NCBI RefSeq assembly: GCF_016757215.1
Contig: NZ_JAESIY010000013.1
Location: 62,001-126,000 of the forward strand
Reading direction: 5' to 3'
From: Fulvivirga sediminis
GTDB taxonomy: Bacteria; Bacteroidota; Bacteroidia; Cytophagales; Cyclobacteriaceae
DNA: 64,000 nt
How positions within the stretch are numbered: position 1 is the stretch's first letter; each line of letters begins with the position of its first letter. The notes below the pieces were generated by a model. That model was not told the DNA's origin. It ran no database searches and saw nothing but the letters and a program-made list of their open reading frames with translations. Positions 43,451 to 51,684 of this stretch are shown here, piece after piece. A program made the position numbers and the translations under genes.

Positions 43451-45520
43451 TTAAATATCTATAATAACGGCACCATCGTTTACCGATTTACATTCTACTT
43501 GTAATTTTTGAGCTTCCTTTTCAAGGTTTACACGCCTCCAATGATTAACAGCGCTATCAATAATGAGTTGATCATAATCAAAATTATCATTCACCCAAGT
43601 TAAAGACTTTTGAAAGCCCTTGCTTATCACCAACACGTCTGCCCTCCCAGGCTTGGCAAGTTTTAGCTGATCTGGAATGGAATCAGAAAGAATAACGAAA
43701 AGGGTCTCTTTCCATAAAATAAACTCCAGGCCATACTGTTTTCTATAACCAGAATAATTGAAACAAAGTATTTTTGAGTCCAAATGCCTACTTAGCCGGT
43801 TGCCACTCACATGAAAATCTATGGATGAATCACCCTCCTCAGGCTCATAAGCTACCAAATGGTGATCAGCAAAAAAATCAATTACGCTCTGACCTTGAAT
43901 ATCATAAAAGACCACCTTACTTTCTGCACTTTCGATCATATCCCAGACTCTCACCACACTAAAAAGTGAGGCCAATACTAATGAAAAATAAGCTAATCGA
44001 ACTTTCTTCACTTGGAATAGCAATAAAAAAGTAACAATGGCCGCAATAATGAACACAGTCTCGACAGCGGAAAAATGGATGTCAGTAATTTGGGAAAAAG
44101 GCAATTCTTTTAGGTAAAACAGGGAGGTGTTAATCAACCAAACAATGCCCTGTACCAGCAACCCTAAATAATAAGCACCCAGCTCCCATGCCCCGATAAA
44201 AATCACACCTAAGCCTCCACACAGCACTATCAGAGCTCCAGGTATCACAATAATATTTGACAAGAAAAAATAGGTGGGAAACTGATGAAAGTAATAAATA
44301 CCCAAAGGAAAAGTAGCCAACTGAGCGGCCAGTGAAACCGTGGTAATTCCCCAAGCCCAATCTGCTAATTTACTATCAAAAACATAAAGACCATAAAGCT
44401 TAGGCTGCACGTACACAATGCCCAGCACAGCCAAGTAAGACAGCTGAAACCCTACTGACATGATCAAATAAGGGTCAAATAACAATAATACAAAAGCCGA
44501 TACAGACAGGGTATTATAAATATTGGTTTGCCTGCCTGTAGCCTGTGCAATTATTATAGCTGTAAACATGGTAGTAGCTCGTAATACTGACGCTGAAAAG
44601 CCTGTAAGCATAGCGTAAGCCCAAAGTAGTAGCAGAGAAATAAATGCTAGCAGCCAGGGACCATATTTTATATATTTAAGACTACCAAGAGCTACTGTAA
44701 TTAAAAGGTATATTATACCTACATGCAGCCCTGACACCGCCAATACATGCATAGCACCGGAAGCAGCATAGGCTTGCTGTACTTCATCATCTACATCATC
44801 TTTTAGCCCCAATACCAGCGCCTTTACAATACCCAATTCTCGCTGACTTCTAATATTTTTTTCCAGCTGCTGAACTGCCCATAGTCTTAGCTGATAAGAC
44901 CGTTTGAAAAATGCATTGGCATCATGCCCCACCAGGAAATAATCGCCTTGCCTAACAAAGCTCTGATGATAAATATTCTTATAGCTTAGAAATTGCTTAT
45001 AATCAAACTCATATGGATTCTTGGGAGGTTCTATCTCATTTGGCTGTCCGTGTATGAGAAGCTCATCTCCATAGGCAAAGAGCGTATCCTTACGAAGATA
45101 AATGTACATTCTGGCCTTGGCGGAACACCACTTGCCCGAAGTCTGATATTGCATCAGCTCCGCCTCATACTGGTATGTGTTTTCTTTTTCAACGGGAGGC
45201 TTACTTATAAAAACGGTGTAATAATCTATCTCACCTGAGCCATTCAATAAATGATCATTATCAAGAGCCTGATTATGCCATAATACACATGCATAACCCA
45301 AAAAGAAAGTGGTAACAAAGCCCGCTACCGCCAGCCAATAATGAAAGTAAAAGAGCTTCTTCCTTAAAAGAACAAAAAGCACTAAATAGCCTCCACAACA
45401 GACTATAGCTATAATAATCGCAGCTTCTCTATCTAATAATGGATAGTAAATAGCCAGCAACACACCCGCTATAAAGCTGATAGCGATTCGTACAAAGGCA
45501 TAAGGTATCCACTGAAGCAT
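43451..45520 (-). CDS. ComEC/Rec2-type DNA-uptake membrane protein
   Basis: A 689-residue multi-pass protein. Two N-terminal helices lead into an OB-like DUF4131 region (about 65-190, YTVFISKPPVEKENTYQYEAEL), then the ComEC channel domain (about 225-500; KALVLGLKDDVDDEVQQAYAASGAMHVLAVSGLHVGIIYLL is its signature). The C-terminal 150 residues resemble a shrunken metallo-beta-lactamase-like domain (KVVFYDIQGQSVIDFFADHHLV...) without the H-x-H-x-D-H zinc motif, as in many Bacteroidota. It moves single-stranded DNA through the inner membrane in natural transformation. Upstream comEA-like genes are not seen. Confidence 0.92.
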   Translation of the reverse strand: MLQWIPYAFVRIAISFIAGVLLAIYYPLLDREAAIIIAIVCCGGYLVLFVLLRKKLFYFHYWLAVAGFVTTFFLGYACVLWHNQALDNDHLLNGSGEIDYYTVFISKPPVEKENTYQYEAELMQYQTSGKWCSAKARMYIYLRKDTLFAYGDELLIHGQPNEIEPPKNPYEFDYKQFLSYKNIYHQSFVRQGDYFLVGHDANAFFKRSYQLRLWAVQQLEKNIRSQRELGIVKALVLGLKDDVDDEVQQAYAASGAMHVLAVSGLHVGIIYLLITVALGSLKYIKYGPWLLAFISLLLLWAYAMLTGFSASVLRATTMFTAIIIAQATGRQTNIYNTLSVSAFVLLLFDPYLIMSVGFQLSYLAVLGIVYVQPKLYGLYVFDSKLADWAWGITTVSLAAQLATFPLGIYYFHQFPTYFFLSNIIVIPGALIVLCGGLGVIFIGAWELGAYYLGLLVQGIVWLINTSLFYLKELPFSQITDIHFSAVETVFIIAAIVTFLLLFQVKKVRLAYFSLVLASLFSVVRVWDMIESAESKVVFYDIQGQSVIDFFADHHLVAYEPEEGDSSIDFHVSGNRLSRHLDSKILCFNYSGYRKQYGLEFILWKETLFVILSDSIPDQLKLAKPGRADVLVISKGFQKSLTWVNDNFDYDQLIIDSAVNHWRRVNLEKEAQKLQVECKSVNDGAVIIDI

Positions 45521-45628
45521 ACCTTAATTTAATAAAAAACTAGCAGTAGTCTTTTATCAACCTCTTATGTAATACAGCTAAGAAAGGTTTAGCAATGTAT
45601 TATGAAGTGAAATGTGATGACTTTCATG

Positions 45629-46057
45629 CTACCTGACCATTTTTTGATGTTCAATATCGCATTCCATAAACCGTTCGCCTTCCGGGTTAAAATCAAATTT
45701 GGCATAAAGTGGCATAGCAGAAACCTGTGCATTGAGATATAGTTTTTTACCTTCTGTATCTGGCAATGATGCAACATGCTCCAGCACTGCTTTCACCAAA
45801 GCACTTCCCACCCCTTTTCCTCGGCGGGACTTGATTACAGCAAATCTCTCCAGTTTTATACCATCAGCGGTTTCTCTCCATCTGGCGGCTCCGCAAGGCA
45901 CCTGATCATCCCATGCTACAAAGTGATAGCTACTATCTTCATATTGATCATACTCCTCTTCTTCAGGCACATTTTGTTCATCTATGAAAACCTCCCTTCT
46001 TATATCATATACCTTCTTAAGCACTTCCTTGTCTGAGGTCTGTTCAGCTCTTATCAT
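45629..46057 (-). CDS. GNAT-family N-acetyltransferase
   Basis: A 142-residue GNAT from the ATG at 46057 (MIRAEQTSDKEVLKKVYDIRREVFIDEQNVPEEEEYDQYED), chosen over an upstream start at 46084 that would add nine basic residues. The opening strand-helix with VFIDEQNVP-x-E-x-E and the acetyl-CoA loop RRGKGVGSALVKAVL near 80-95 are typical of the YjbL/ElaA-like branch. NAQVSAMPLYAKFDFNPEGERF closes the fold. Substrate unknown. It overlaps the end of phoH by 14 bases and is probably cotranscribed with it. Confidence 0.9.
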   Translation of the reverse strand: MIRAEQTSDKEVLKKVYDIRREVFIDEQNVPEEEEYDQYEDSSYHFVAWDDQVPCGAARWRETADGIKLERFAVIKSRRGKGVGSALVKAVLEHVASLPDTEGKKLYLNAQVSAMPLYAKFDFNPEGERFMECDIEHQKMVR

Positions 46058-47003
46058 TCTCCTCTTTCTTTTCGTAATCATCATATGCCGAAATAATGCT
46101 CTTCACTATTTTGTGTCTAACCACATCTTTACCGGTAAGCTCCACAAAGCCTATTCCTTTCACATCTTTCAATATTCTTACCGACTCTATCAACCCAGAT
46201 TTTTGCTTTTTAGGCAAATCTATCTGAGAGCTATCTCCTGTAATGATCACCTTCGAGTTAGGCCCCATTCTAGTAAGGAACATTTTGATTTGCATAGGAG
46301 TGGTATTCTGCGCTTCATCTAACAAGATAAAGGCATTATTCAAAGTTCTACCACGCATATATGCCAAAGGAGCTATTTCTATTACATTATTTTCCATGTA
46401 ATACTTTAACTTCTCTGAAGGCACCATGTCAAACAAGGCATCATAAATAGGCCTCAAATATGGGTCTAATTTCTCTTTCAGGTCACCCGGCAAAAACCCA
46501 AGTGTTTCTCCCGCTTCTACAGCAGGCCTGGTAATGATGATTTTCTTTACCTCTTTGTTTTTCAGTGCCTTCACCGCCAATGCTACAGATATATATGTTT
46601 TACCCGTACCGGCAGGCCCCAAAGCAAATACCAAGTCGTTATTTCTCACCGCATATACCAGCTTCTGCTGATTTAATGTTTTGGGCTTAATAACAAAACC
46701 TCTGGTACCGTATATCAATACCTCATCCTCATCCGGCAGCTTATCTTCCGCCTCTTTAGTAAGGTAATTTTGAACATTTTCTTCTGTTACCTTTCCATAC
46801 TTGTGATAGTGTGCTATAAGTGAGTTGAGGATATCATTGATCTTAAGAATTTCGGTAGTACTACCTTTAATTCTTATCTCATTGCCTCTTGAAACAATCT
46901 TGCTTTTAGGAAAAGCTGAAGCTACTTCTGATATGTTTCTATTTTGCACTCCCAGGAAATCAATAAGGGAGATGTTTTCCAGCGTAATGACTTTTTCTAC
47001 CAA
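46044..47003 (-). CDS. PhoH-like ATPase
   Basis: A 319-residue PhoH-family protein. An N-terminal KH-like part (about 1-75: RNISEVASAFPKSKIVSRGNEIRIKG) precedes the PhoH ATPase (about 105-305), with Walker A FALGPAGTGKTYISVAL, Walker B-like NAFILLDEAQNTTPMQIKMFLTRMG and the ITGDSSQIDLP sensor. PhoH proteins are cytosolic P-loop ATPases related to superfamily I helicases, often tied to RNA metabolism and the endoribonuclease YbeY; ybeY is not adjacent here. A consensus promoter lies 61 bases upstream of the ATG. Confidence 0.94.
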   Translation of the reverse strand: MVEKVITLENISLIDFLGVQNRNISEVASAFPKSKIVSRGNEIRIKGSTTEILKINDILNSLIAHYHKYGKVTEENVQNYLTKEAEDKLPDEDEVLIYGTRGFVIKPKTLNQQKLVYAVRNNDLVFALGPAGTGKTYISVALAVKALKNKEVKKIIITRPAVEAGETLGFLPGDLKEKLDPYLRPIYDALFDMVPSEKLKYYMENNVIEIAPLAYMRGRTLNNAFILLDEAQNTTPMQIKMFLTRMGPNSKVIITGDSSQIDLPKKQKSGLIESVRILKDVKGIGFVELTGKDVVRHKIVKSIISAYDDYEKKEENDKS

Positions 47004-47063
47004 ATGCTAATTAATTTTAAATCGGATTTTTAATGGTTAATTTTTGGTTAATTTTGCCTTATA

Positions 47064-47094
47064 CAAAAATAGGCAATAACAATTTGCGTTCAAA
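47064..47094 (-). promoter_or_regulatory. Consensus promoter for phoH
   Basis: On the minus strand TTTG (47094-47091), 19 bases, TATTTTTG (47071-47064) gives an exact Bacteroidota -33/-7 pair; start near 47057. A TTGCCT/AGGCAA inverted repeat (47054-47059 and 47071-47076) flanks the start point. Confidence 0.75.
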
Positions 47095-47168
47095 ACGGGT
47101 AGTTTACTATTAACAATTGTTATAAAAATAAATTTAAACCCTTCACTACTAAAATCCTTTATGCTTAT

Positions 47169-47939
47169 ATGGCCATAATCACCTTTTTGTCTGACTTCGG
47201 GGAAAGTGATCACTATGTGTCAGCCGTTAAAGCGAAAATATTATCTGCTAATTCCGGGATCAATATAGTAGACATCAGCCACAAAATTAGTACCTGTGAC
47301 ATTGCTCATGCAGCCTATGTTACAAAAGCAGTATTTCACGATTTCCCTAAGGGAACTATTCATATTATTGCTGTAAATTCTATTGGCCAGATAGGAGATA
47401 AATATATTGCTGCGGAGTTAGATGGTCATTATTTCATTACTACTGACAATGGCCTACTTGGACTTATTAGCGACCAGGAACCTCGAGAGCAGGTAGAGCT
47501 TACTCTTGAAGATACTACCACTACCTTCCCCGCCAAGCAAGTATTTGCACCTGCCGCGGCTAAGCTGGCAAGTGGCAGCAAACTGAAGAGCCTCGGTACT
47601 CCGCTCTCTAGGATTAAAAGAATGCTAGGCAGACACCTGAAGGCTAACAAACGCCAGATTAGTGGTAACATCATCAGGGTTGACCATTATGGTAACCTAA
47701 TAACCAATATAGACAAGACCACTTTTGATATACTAAGCAAAGATAAAAAGTTTACAATCCATTTTAGCAGAGAAACTGTTAACAGAGTAAACAATAGCCT
47801 GAATCAGGTAGATGCAGGAGATGTGTTCTCAATATTTAATGATCAGGGATTGCTGGAGATAGGCATCAACCAGGGCATTGCTTCCGAGCTGTTAGGCTTG
47901 GAATATGACAGCCCTGTCATTATTAACTTTGAAGAATAA
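47169..47939 (+). CDS. SAM hydroxide adenosyltransferase (DUF62 family)
   Basis: A 256-residue member of the fluorinase/chlorinase-like family, which splits S-adenosylmethionine; most bacterial members use hydroxide to give adenosine and methionine. N-terminal TFLSDFGESDHYVSAVKAKI carries the active-site Asp pair, HIIAVNSIGQIG and HYFITTDNGLLGLI follow, and the C-terminal domain has GNIIRVDHYGNLITNI. There is no halogenase loop insert as far as I can see, so the hydroxide reaction is the better guess. It is followed 3 bases later by the monooxygenase-like gene. Confidence 0.9.
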   Translation: MAIITFLSDFGESDHYVSAVKAKILSANSGINIVDISHKISTCDIAHAAYVTKAVFHDFPKGTIHIIAVNSIGQIGDKYIAAELDGHYFITTDNGLLGLISDQEPREQVELTLEDTTTTFPAKQVFAPAAAKLASGSKLKSLGTPLSRIKRMLGRHLKANKRQISGNIIRVDHYGNLITNIDKTTFDILSKDKKFTIHFSRETVNRVNNSLNQVDAGDVFSIFNDQGLLEIGINQGIASELLGLEYDSPVIINFEE

Positions 47940-47942
47940 ATC

Positions 47943-48236
47943 ATGTTGATAAGAATAGTAAGAATGACATTTAAACCAGAAGCAGTAGACACTTTTCTTT
48001 CTGTATTTAATGAACATAAAGATCAGATAAGATCCTTCCCGGGATGCAGCCATCTGGAACTACAACAAGACTACCACCAACCTCATGTATTTGCTACCTA
48101 TAGTTATTGGGAAGATGATAGTGCTTTAGATAAATACAGGCATTCGGATTTATTTAAAGGTGTGTGGGCAAAGACCAAAATTCATTTCAGTGACAAGCCT
48201 ATAGCTTTCTCTCACAGAAGATTACAAACTCTCTGA
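47943..48236 (+). CDS. Antibiotic biosynthesis monooxygenase-like (ABM) protein
   Basis: A 97-residue single ferredoxin-like domain: MLIRIVRMTFKPEAVDTFLSVFNEHKDQIRSFPGCSHLEL, then VFATYSYWEDDSALDKYRHSDLFKGVWAKTKIHFSDKPIAFS. The strand-helix pattern and the Y-W-x-x-x-x-A-L-x-x-Y-R motif are typical of ABM proteins, which range from quinone-forming monooxygenases to proteins of unknown role. It is cotranscribed with the SAM hydroxide adenosyltransferase, an association seen in other Bacteroidota as I recall. Confidence 0.85.
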   Translation: MLIRIVRMTFKPEAVDTFLSVFNEHKDQIRSFPGCSHLELQQDYHQPHVFATYSYWEDDSALDKYRHSDLFKGVWAKTKIHFSDKPIAFSHRRLQTL

Positions 48237-48244
48237 GCAATAAA

Positions 48245-48439
48245 TTATTCTCTATTTTCTGGACGATTACTATCTTCCCTGGGAAAGAACTTAATAAAAA
48301 GAATAATGCCAATTGTGGATGATATAATGCCAATAAGCACAAGCTCCACCGGGCTAAAATGAAAACCCATGATAACTACTGTTCCAACGACAATGATGGA
48401 AGCCAGTAAAATCGATATTATACTTAGTGCACCCTTCAC
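48245..48439 (-). CDS. Small two-helix membrane protein
   Basis: A 64-residue protein of unknown function with two hydrophobic helices (about 4-25 and 30-52: SIISILLASIIVVGTVVIMGF and VELVLIGIISSTIGIILFI) and a polar tail FPREDSNRPENRE. The strongly membrane-like composition makes it a believable gene although unrecognised. It converges with the monooxygenase-like gene, whose stop lies 8 bases away. Confidence 0.6.
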   Translation of the reverse strand: MKGALSIISILLASIIVVGTVVIMGFHFSPVELVLIGIISSTIGIILFIKFFPREDSNRPENRE

Positions 48440-48491
48440 TTTGGTTATTAACAGACATCACTAATATTTGTTAAGTAATTTTCACTTAAAT

Positions 48492-48523
48492 ATTGGGAAA
48501 TATAAAATCTTTAAACATCTTTG
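48492..48523 (+). promoter_or_regulatory. Probable promoter of tRNA-Leu
   Basis: ATTG (48492-48495), 20 bases, CATCTTTG (48516-48523), one base off TAnnTTTG. The start would be near 48530, about 39 bases before the mature tRNA. Confidence 0.55.
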
Positions 48524-48568
48524 CATCCCGATTCCGAAAGCCGTTCTAGAATAGCTTTTACAAAAAAT

Positions 48569-48650
48569 GCCCAGATGGCGGAATTGGTAGACGCGTTGGT
48601 CTCAAACACCAATGTCTTCGGACGTGCCGGTTCGACTCCGGCTCTGGGTA
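48569..48650 (+). tRNA. tRNA-Leu (CAA)
   Basis: Acceptor GCCCAGA (48569-48575)/TCTGGGT (48643-48649, first pair G-T), D arm GCG/CGC with TTGGTAGA loop, anticodon stem TTGGT/ACCAA with loop CTCAAAC (anticodon CAA at 48603-48605), a 13-base variable arm closed by GTC/GAC, T arm GCCGG-TTCGACT-CCGGC, discriminator A. A class II tRNA reading UUG. CCA is not encoded. A terminator follows at once. Confidence 0.97.
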
Positions 48651-48657
48651 CTGAATC

Positions 48658-48689
48658 AGACCTGTTAGTATTTCGCTGACAGGTCTTTT
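48658..48689 (+). terminator. Terminator of tRNA-Leu
   Basis: AGACCTGTTAG (48658 on) pairs with CTGACAGGTCT (ending 48686) around a short loop, with TTTT after. It sits 8 bases past the tRNA. Confidence 0.85.
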
Positions 48690-48957
48690 CATTTTCAGAA
48701 GCATAACCATCAGATAAATAAGGAATTACACAAAAAAGAGAATTCACTCTTATGGTTCGATAATGGTCATTTTCAAAGTCAAACGCCACTCCCCCCGGAA
48801 ACACCATGTTTTGCAAACTTCTTTTAACCTCTAGAGAACCGGTTTAGGCGTTTTTGAGCGCAGTGGTAATGCGTCCGTTTTAGTTTTTACTATCTTTCAA
48901 CTTTATTAAAAACAGCACAAATCAAATAACATCATTAAACATAACACCTTCGAATTA
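48690..48957. other. Gene-free region
   Basis: About 268 bases between the tRNA-Leu terminator and the end of the reductase gene (307 bases from the tRNA to that gene). I see no open frame of believable composition, no repeat and no clear terminator for the reductase operon. Confidence 0.5.
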
Positions 48958-51159
48958 CTAATAGCAGTCGATTCTTATTTGATTTTTGTTTTGATAATAA
49001 CTTAAAGGCTTATTGTTTTCGCCCATACTAATTTGCTCCAATCGATTAGTCACTTCTCTTTGCATAGCTATAGAACCACAGATCATGATCACCCCTTTAT
49101 TTTTTAGCACCCGAGCTATGAGCTCGGTATCCTGCTCTATGAGATCCTGCACATATACCCGATCTCCCTCCCTAGAATAAGCAGGCAAAAACCTGGTCAA
49201 CGAATTATTATCAAGGCATTTTTGAATATTCTCAGCATATAGCTGATAAGATTGGGGTGTTCTTGCTCCCCAATACAGGTGAGTTTCTACCTTATTCTTA
49301 TTCTGAGCCAGCATACCTAAAAAAGGCGCTATACCAGTTCCTGTGCCTATCATTATAACCGGCTTTCTTTTAGAAGGAAAATGGAAATTTTTGTTCTTCA
49401 CCAAGCTACCTTGCAAAGTATCTCCTGATGAAAGTTGATTAAGATAATTAGAGCAAACCCCTAAATCATGCCTTTTTACACTGAGCAAAATCTGGCCTTC
49501 TTCCATAATGGCCATAGAATATAATCGCTCATGCTCATCGGGTGGATAAATGCCTATAAGATCTCCTGATTTTACTTTGCCAGAATTCCTTTCCAACTCA
49601 ATAAGAAAAGTATCATCAATGCTGTCTTCAGCATTGGTTTTGCTCAATACCATGAATGATCTTACCTTTTTCGGCTTCAGCTCTACCGGATTTTTAGCGG
49701 GCAGCTCTATGGCTAATGAGATTTTATTTCCTAACAACCTGGCCCACTGCCTGTATGCCTCCCAAGACCGGTTATTAATTGTATGGATAGCCATCAGCTC
49801 ACTAGCGTATTCATTTTGACTCAGCATATCATTTACATCAATAGCATATTGACAGTAATCTTCATAAGCAAGCGATCCAAAGCCCACCACAGCATAGCTA
49901 AATTCTTGCTCAGGTGGTTGTTCTTCAAATTTCTGCATAAACTTAGTAGCATTAGCCGGGGCCTCGCCCTTGCCATAAGTAGAAGTGATTATGACTAGTT
50001 TTTCCATGCTTGGAAAGCGCTCATAACGGTTCATCTCTGTGATGTAGCTAGACTCACCATTTTCTAAAAGCTGCTGATGGAGCTGCATAGCAAAAGGAAT
50101 GGTAGAACCTGTTTCTGATCCTATGAGGATAATATATTTACAATCGTCTTTCTTAAGATTGTTCTTTATTTTGGCAGCCTTACGCTTAAAAGTAAGCGCA
50201 AAACCTGAGTATATAAAAAAGAGTATACTGCAAGAAGATAGCCCTAGCACTATCGCCCACCACACATTACCACGACCTGTGTGCAACAACAGACTCAGCT
50301 CCGAAAGCACAGTAACCATAGGGTAAACGTGCTCTCCTAATACCTCTCCTGTAAACTGATTTACCAGCACTTCCTTATCTTTTAGCTGCAGCGTATAATA
50401 ATCTTCTACGTCTGGTGAAAACGGGAACTGAAGACTTCTCACTTCTGATAGGGATGTATTTTTGAATATTGGAAACTCATTGGCTTTTAATGCGGGCTCT
50501 TCACTTAAATTTTCATAATCAATATCATAGGTAGGTCTGGCCACTTCTGGCAATAGAGAGAATTTCTCCATAGATAAATAAGTACCTGTAATAGTGATAA
50601 TGGTAATGGGAATTAGCGCCAGCCTGCCCAAATAAGTATGATAGTATTGAAAGAAGTTCTCTTTTATAATTCTGGAAAAGAGTTTTTTGATGCCTTGCTG
50701 CCTTTTGAGCACCAAAATAAAACCGGTAATGGCTATTAAAAACAACAAAAAAGAGGTCAGCCCTATAATAAACCGGCCTGTACTTTTTAGAAACAGAGAC
50801 CTGTGAAGCGAAGTGGTGAACTCAAAAAAAGGAGATTTCTCCAAAAGATCGCCTATTTTTTCGCCTGTAAAAGGATCAATATAAAAATCGCCCATTTCAC
50901 CTTCATTATCTATTACAGAAGCTGAAACAAAGCCATTGTGATCTACTTTAAGCTCCAGCACCTCAAGGTAGTCGGCTTTTAAAGTAGTTACTGTTTCGCC
51001 CAAGCTTAAGTCGTCAGAATGCGCTATTTTGTAGCCACTAGCTTGCTCTGAGATAGGCTCAAATGATAGAATAATGCCCGTTATGGAGGCTAAAGCGATA
51101 AAAACAAAAGAAGATATAGCCAAAATAAGATGGCTATATCTCCATACAGAAATTATCAT
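48958..51159 (-). CDS. PepSY-flavodoxin-reductase fusion (ferric/siderophore reductase)
   Basis: A 733-residue inner-membrane flavoprotein. The N-terminal 340 residues hold four PepSY-type membrane helices around periplasmic PepSY domains (VTTLKADYLEVLELKVDHNGFVSASV). A flavodoxin domain (about 345-485) begins YIILIGSETGSTIPFAMQLHQQ. A CPR-like FAD/NADPH module (about 505-733) has RLYSMA, a MIGTGTGIAPFLGML nucleotide loop and a final I-R-I-D-C-Y. Electrons would pass from NADPH through FAD and FMN to the membrane part, to reduce periplasmic ferric iron. It closes the TonB-receptor operon and resembles XusC-type reductases. Confidence 0.9.
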   Translation of the reverse strand: MIISVWRYSHLILAISSFVFIALASITGIILSFEPISEQASGYKIAHSDDLSLGETVTTLKADYLEVLELKVDHNGFVSASVIDNEGEMGDFYIDPFTGEKIGDLLEKSPFFEFTTSLHRSLFLKSTGRFIIGLTSFLLFLIAITGFILVLKRQQGIKKLFSRIIKENFFQYYHTYLGRLALIPITIITITGTYLSMEKFSLLPEVARPTYDIDYENLSEEPALKANEFPIFKNTSLSEVRSLQFPFSPDVEDYYTLQLKDKEVLVNQFTGEVLGEHVYPMVTVLSELSLLLHTGRGNVWWAIVLGLSSCSILFFIYSGFALTFKRKAAKIKNNLKKDDCKYIILIGSETGSTIPFAMQLHQQLLENGESSYITEMNRYERFPSMEKLVIITSTYGKGEAPANATKFMQKFEEQPPEQEFSYAVVGFGSLAYEDYCQYAIDVNDMLSQNEYASELMAIHTINNRSWEAYRQWARLLGNKISLAIELPAKNPVELKPKKVRSFMVLSKTNAEDSIDDTFLIELERNSGKVKSGDLIGIYPPDEHERLYSMAIMEEGQILLSVKRHDLGVCSNYLNQLSSGDTLQGSLVKNKNFHFPSKRKPVIMIGTGTGIAPFLGMLAQNKNKVETHLYWGARTPQSYQLYAENIQKCLDNNSLTRFLPAYSREGDRVYVQDLIEQDTELIARVLKNKGVIMICGSIAMQREVTNRLEQISMGENNKPLSYYQNKNQIRIDCY

Positions 51160-51196
51160 ATTGATCTGCGAAAGGAATTAATATTGAGTTTTAAGA

Positions 51197-51679
51197 TTAA
51201 CCTGGAATCATCCTGATGTATCGGATATATCCCTTGCCTTCAAATTTGCCTTTTACATTTTCAGAAGTTAAAAGTATTTCGGCATCTTGCTCATAATATT
51301 TTTGTTCTTCTACTGATGTTTCGAAACGTATTTTATAACCAGTATCCAGCTTATCGTTATCAATATTCAGTACAAATATTCTTCTTTCTCCTCCGGCTAT
51401 GCTTGCTCCGCTTGTACCATCTATTTCTTTATTATTTTCAAAAAAAGGCCACCATGAGGTAAGATCAGGGTACCAACGCTCATCTTTACCCATTACATGC
51501 AGCGTTTCTTCATACTCGCCTTCAGGGTTAATTAAAGACACCGCTATATAAGCGGCTTCACCTTCATAATTTACCAGCTGAACCATGCACTTATAAGAGT
51601 CTTTAATGGCTACTGATGACCAACTAACCAATGCTAATGTGAACAATAGCATAACCAATATCTTTACTGTATTTCTCAT
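51197..51679 (-). CDS. DUF2271 periplasmic protein
   Basis: A 160-residue exported protein (signal peptide about 1-24, MRNTVKILVMLLFTLALVSWSSVA). The beta-rich mature part contains GKDERWYPDLTSWWPFF and ASIAGGERRIFVLNID, the W-x-P-D-L-x-x-W motif of DUF2271 proteins. These often lie beside PepSY-type reductases, and one is directly downstream here (37 bases). A role as periplasmic iron or cofactor binding partner is possible but unproven. Confidence 0.85.
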   Translation of the reverse strand: MRNTVKILVMLLFTLALVSWSSVAIKDSYKCMVQLVNYEGEAAYIAVSLINPEGEYEETLHVMGKDERWYPDLTSWWPFFENNKEIDGTSGASIAGGERRIFVLNIDNDKLDTGYKIRFETSVEEQKYYEQDAEILLTSENVKGKFEGKGYIRYIRMIPG

Positions 51680-51684
51680 TCTGT

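Noticed and set aside
48511-48816. Minus-strand 101-residue open frame across the tRNA-Leu gene
   Set aside because: It runs antisense through a clear tRNA and its composition is not protein-like.
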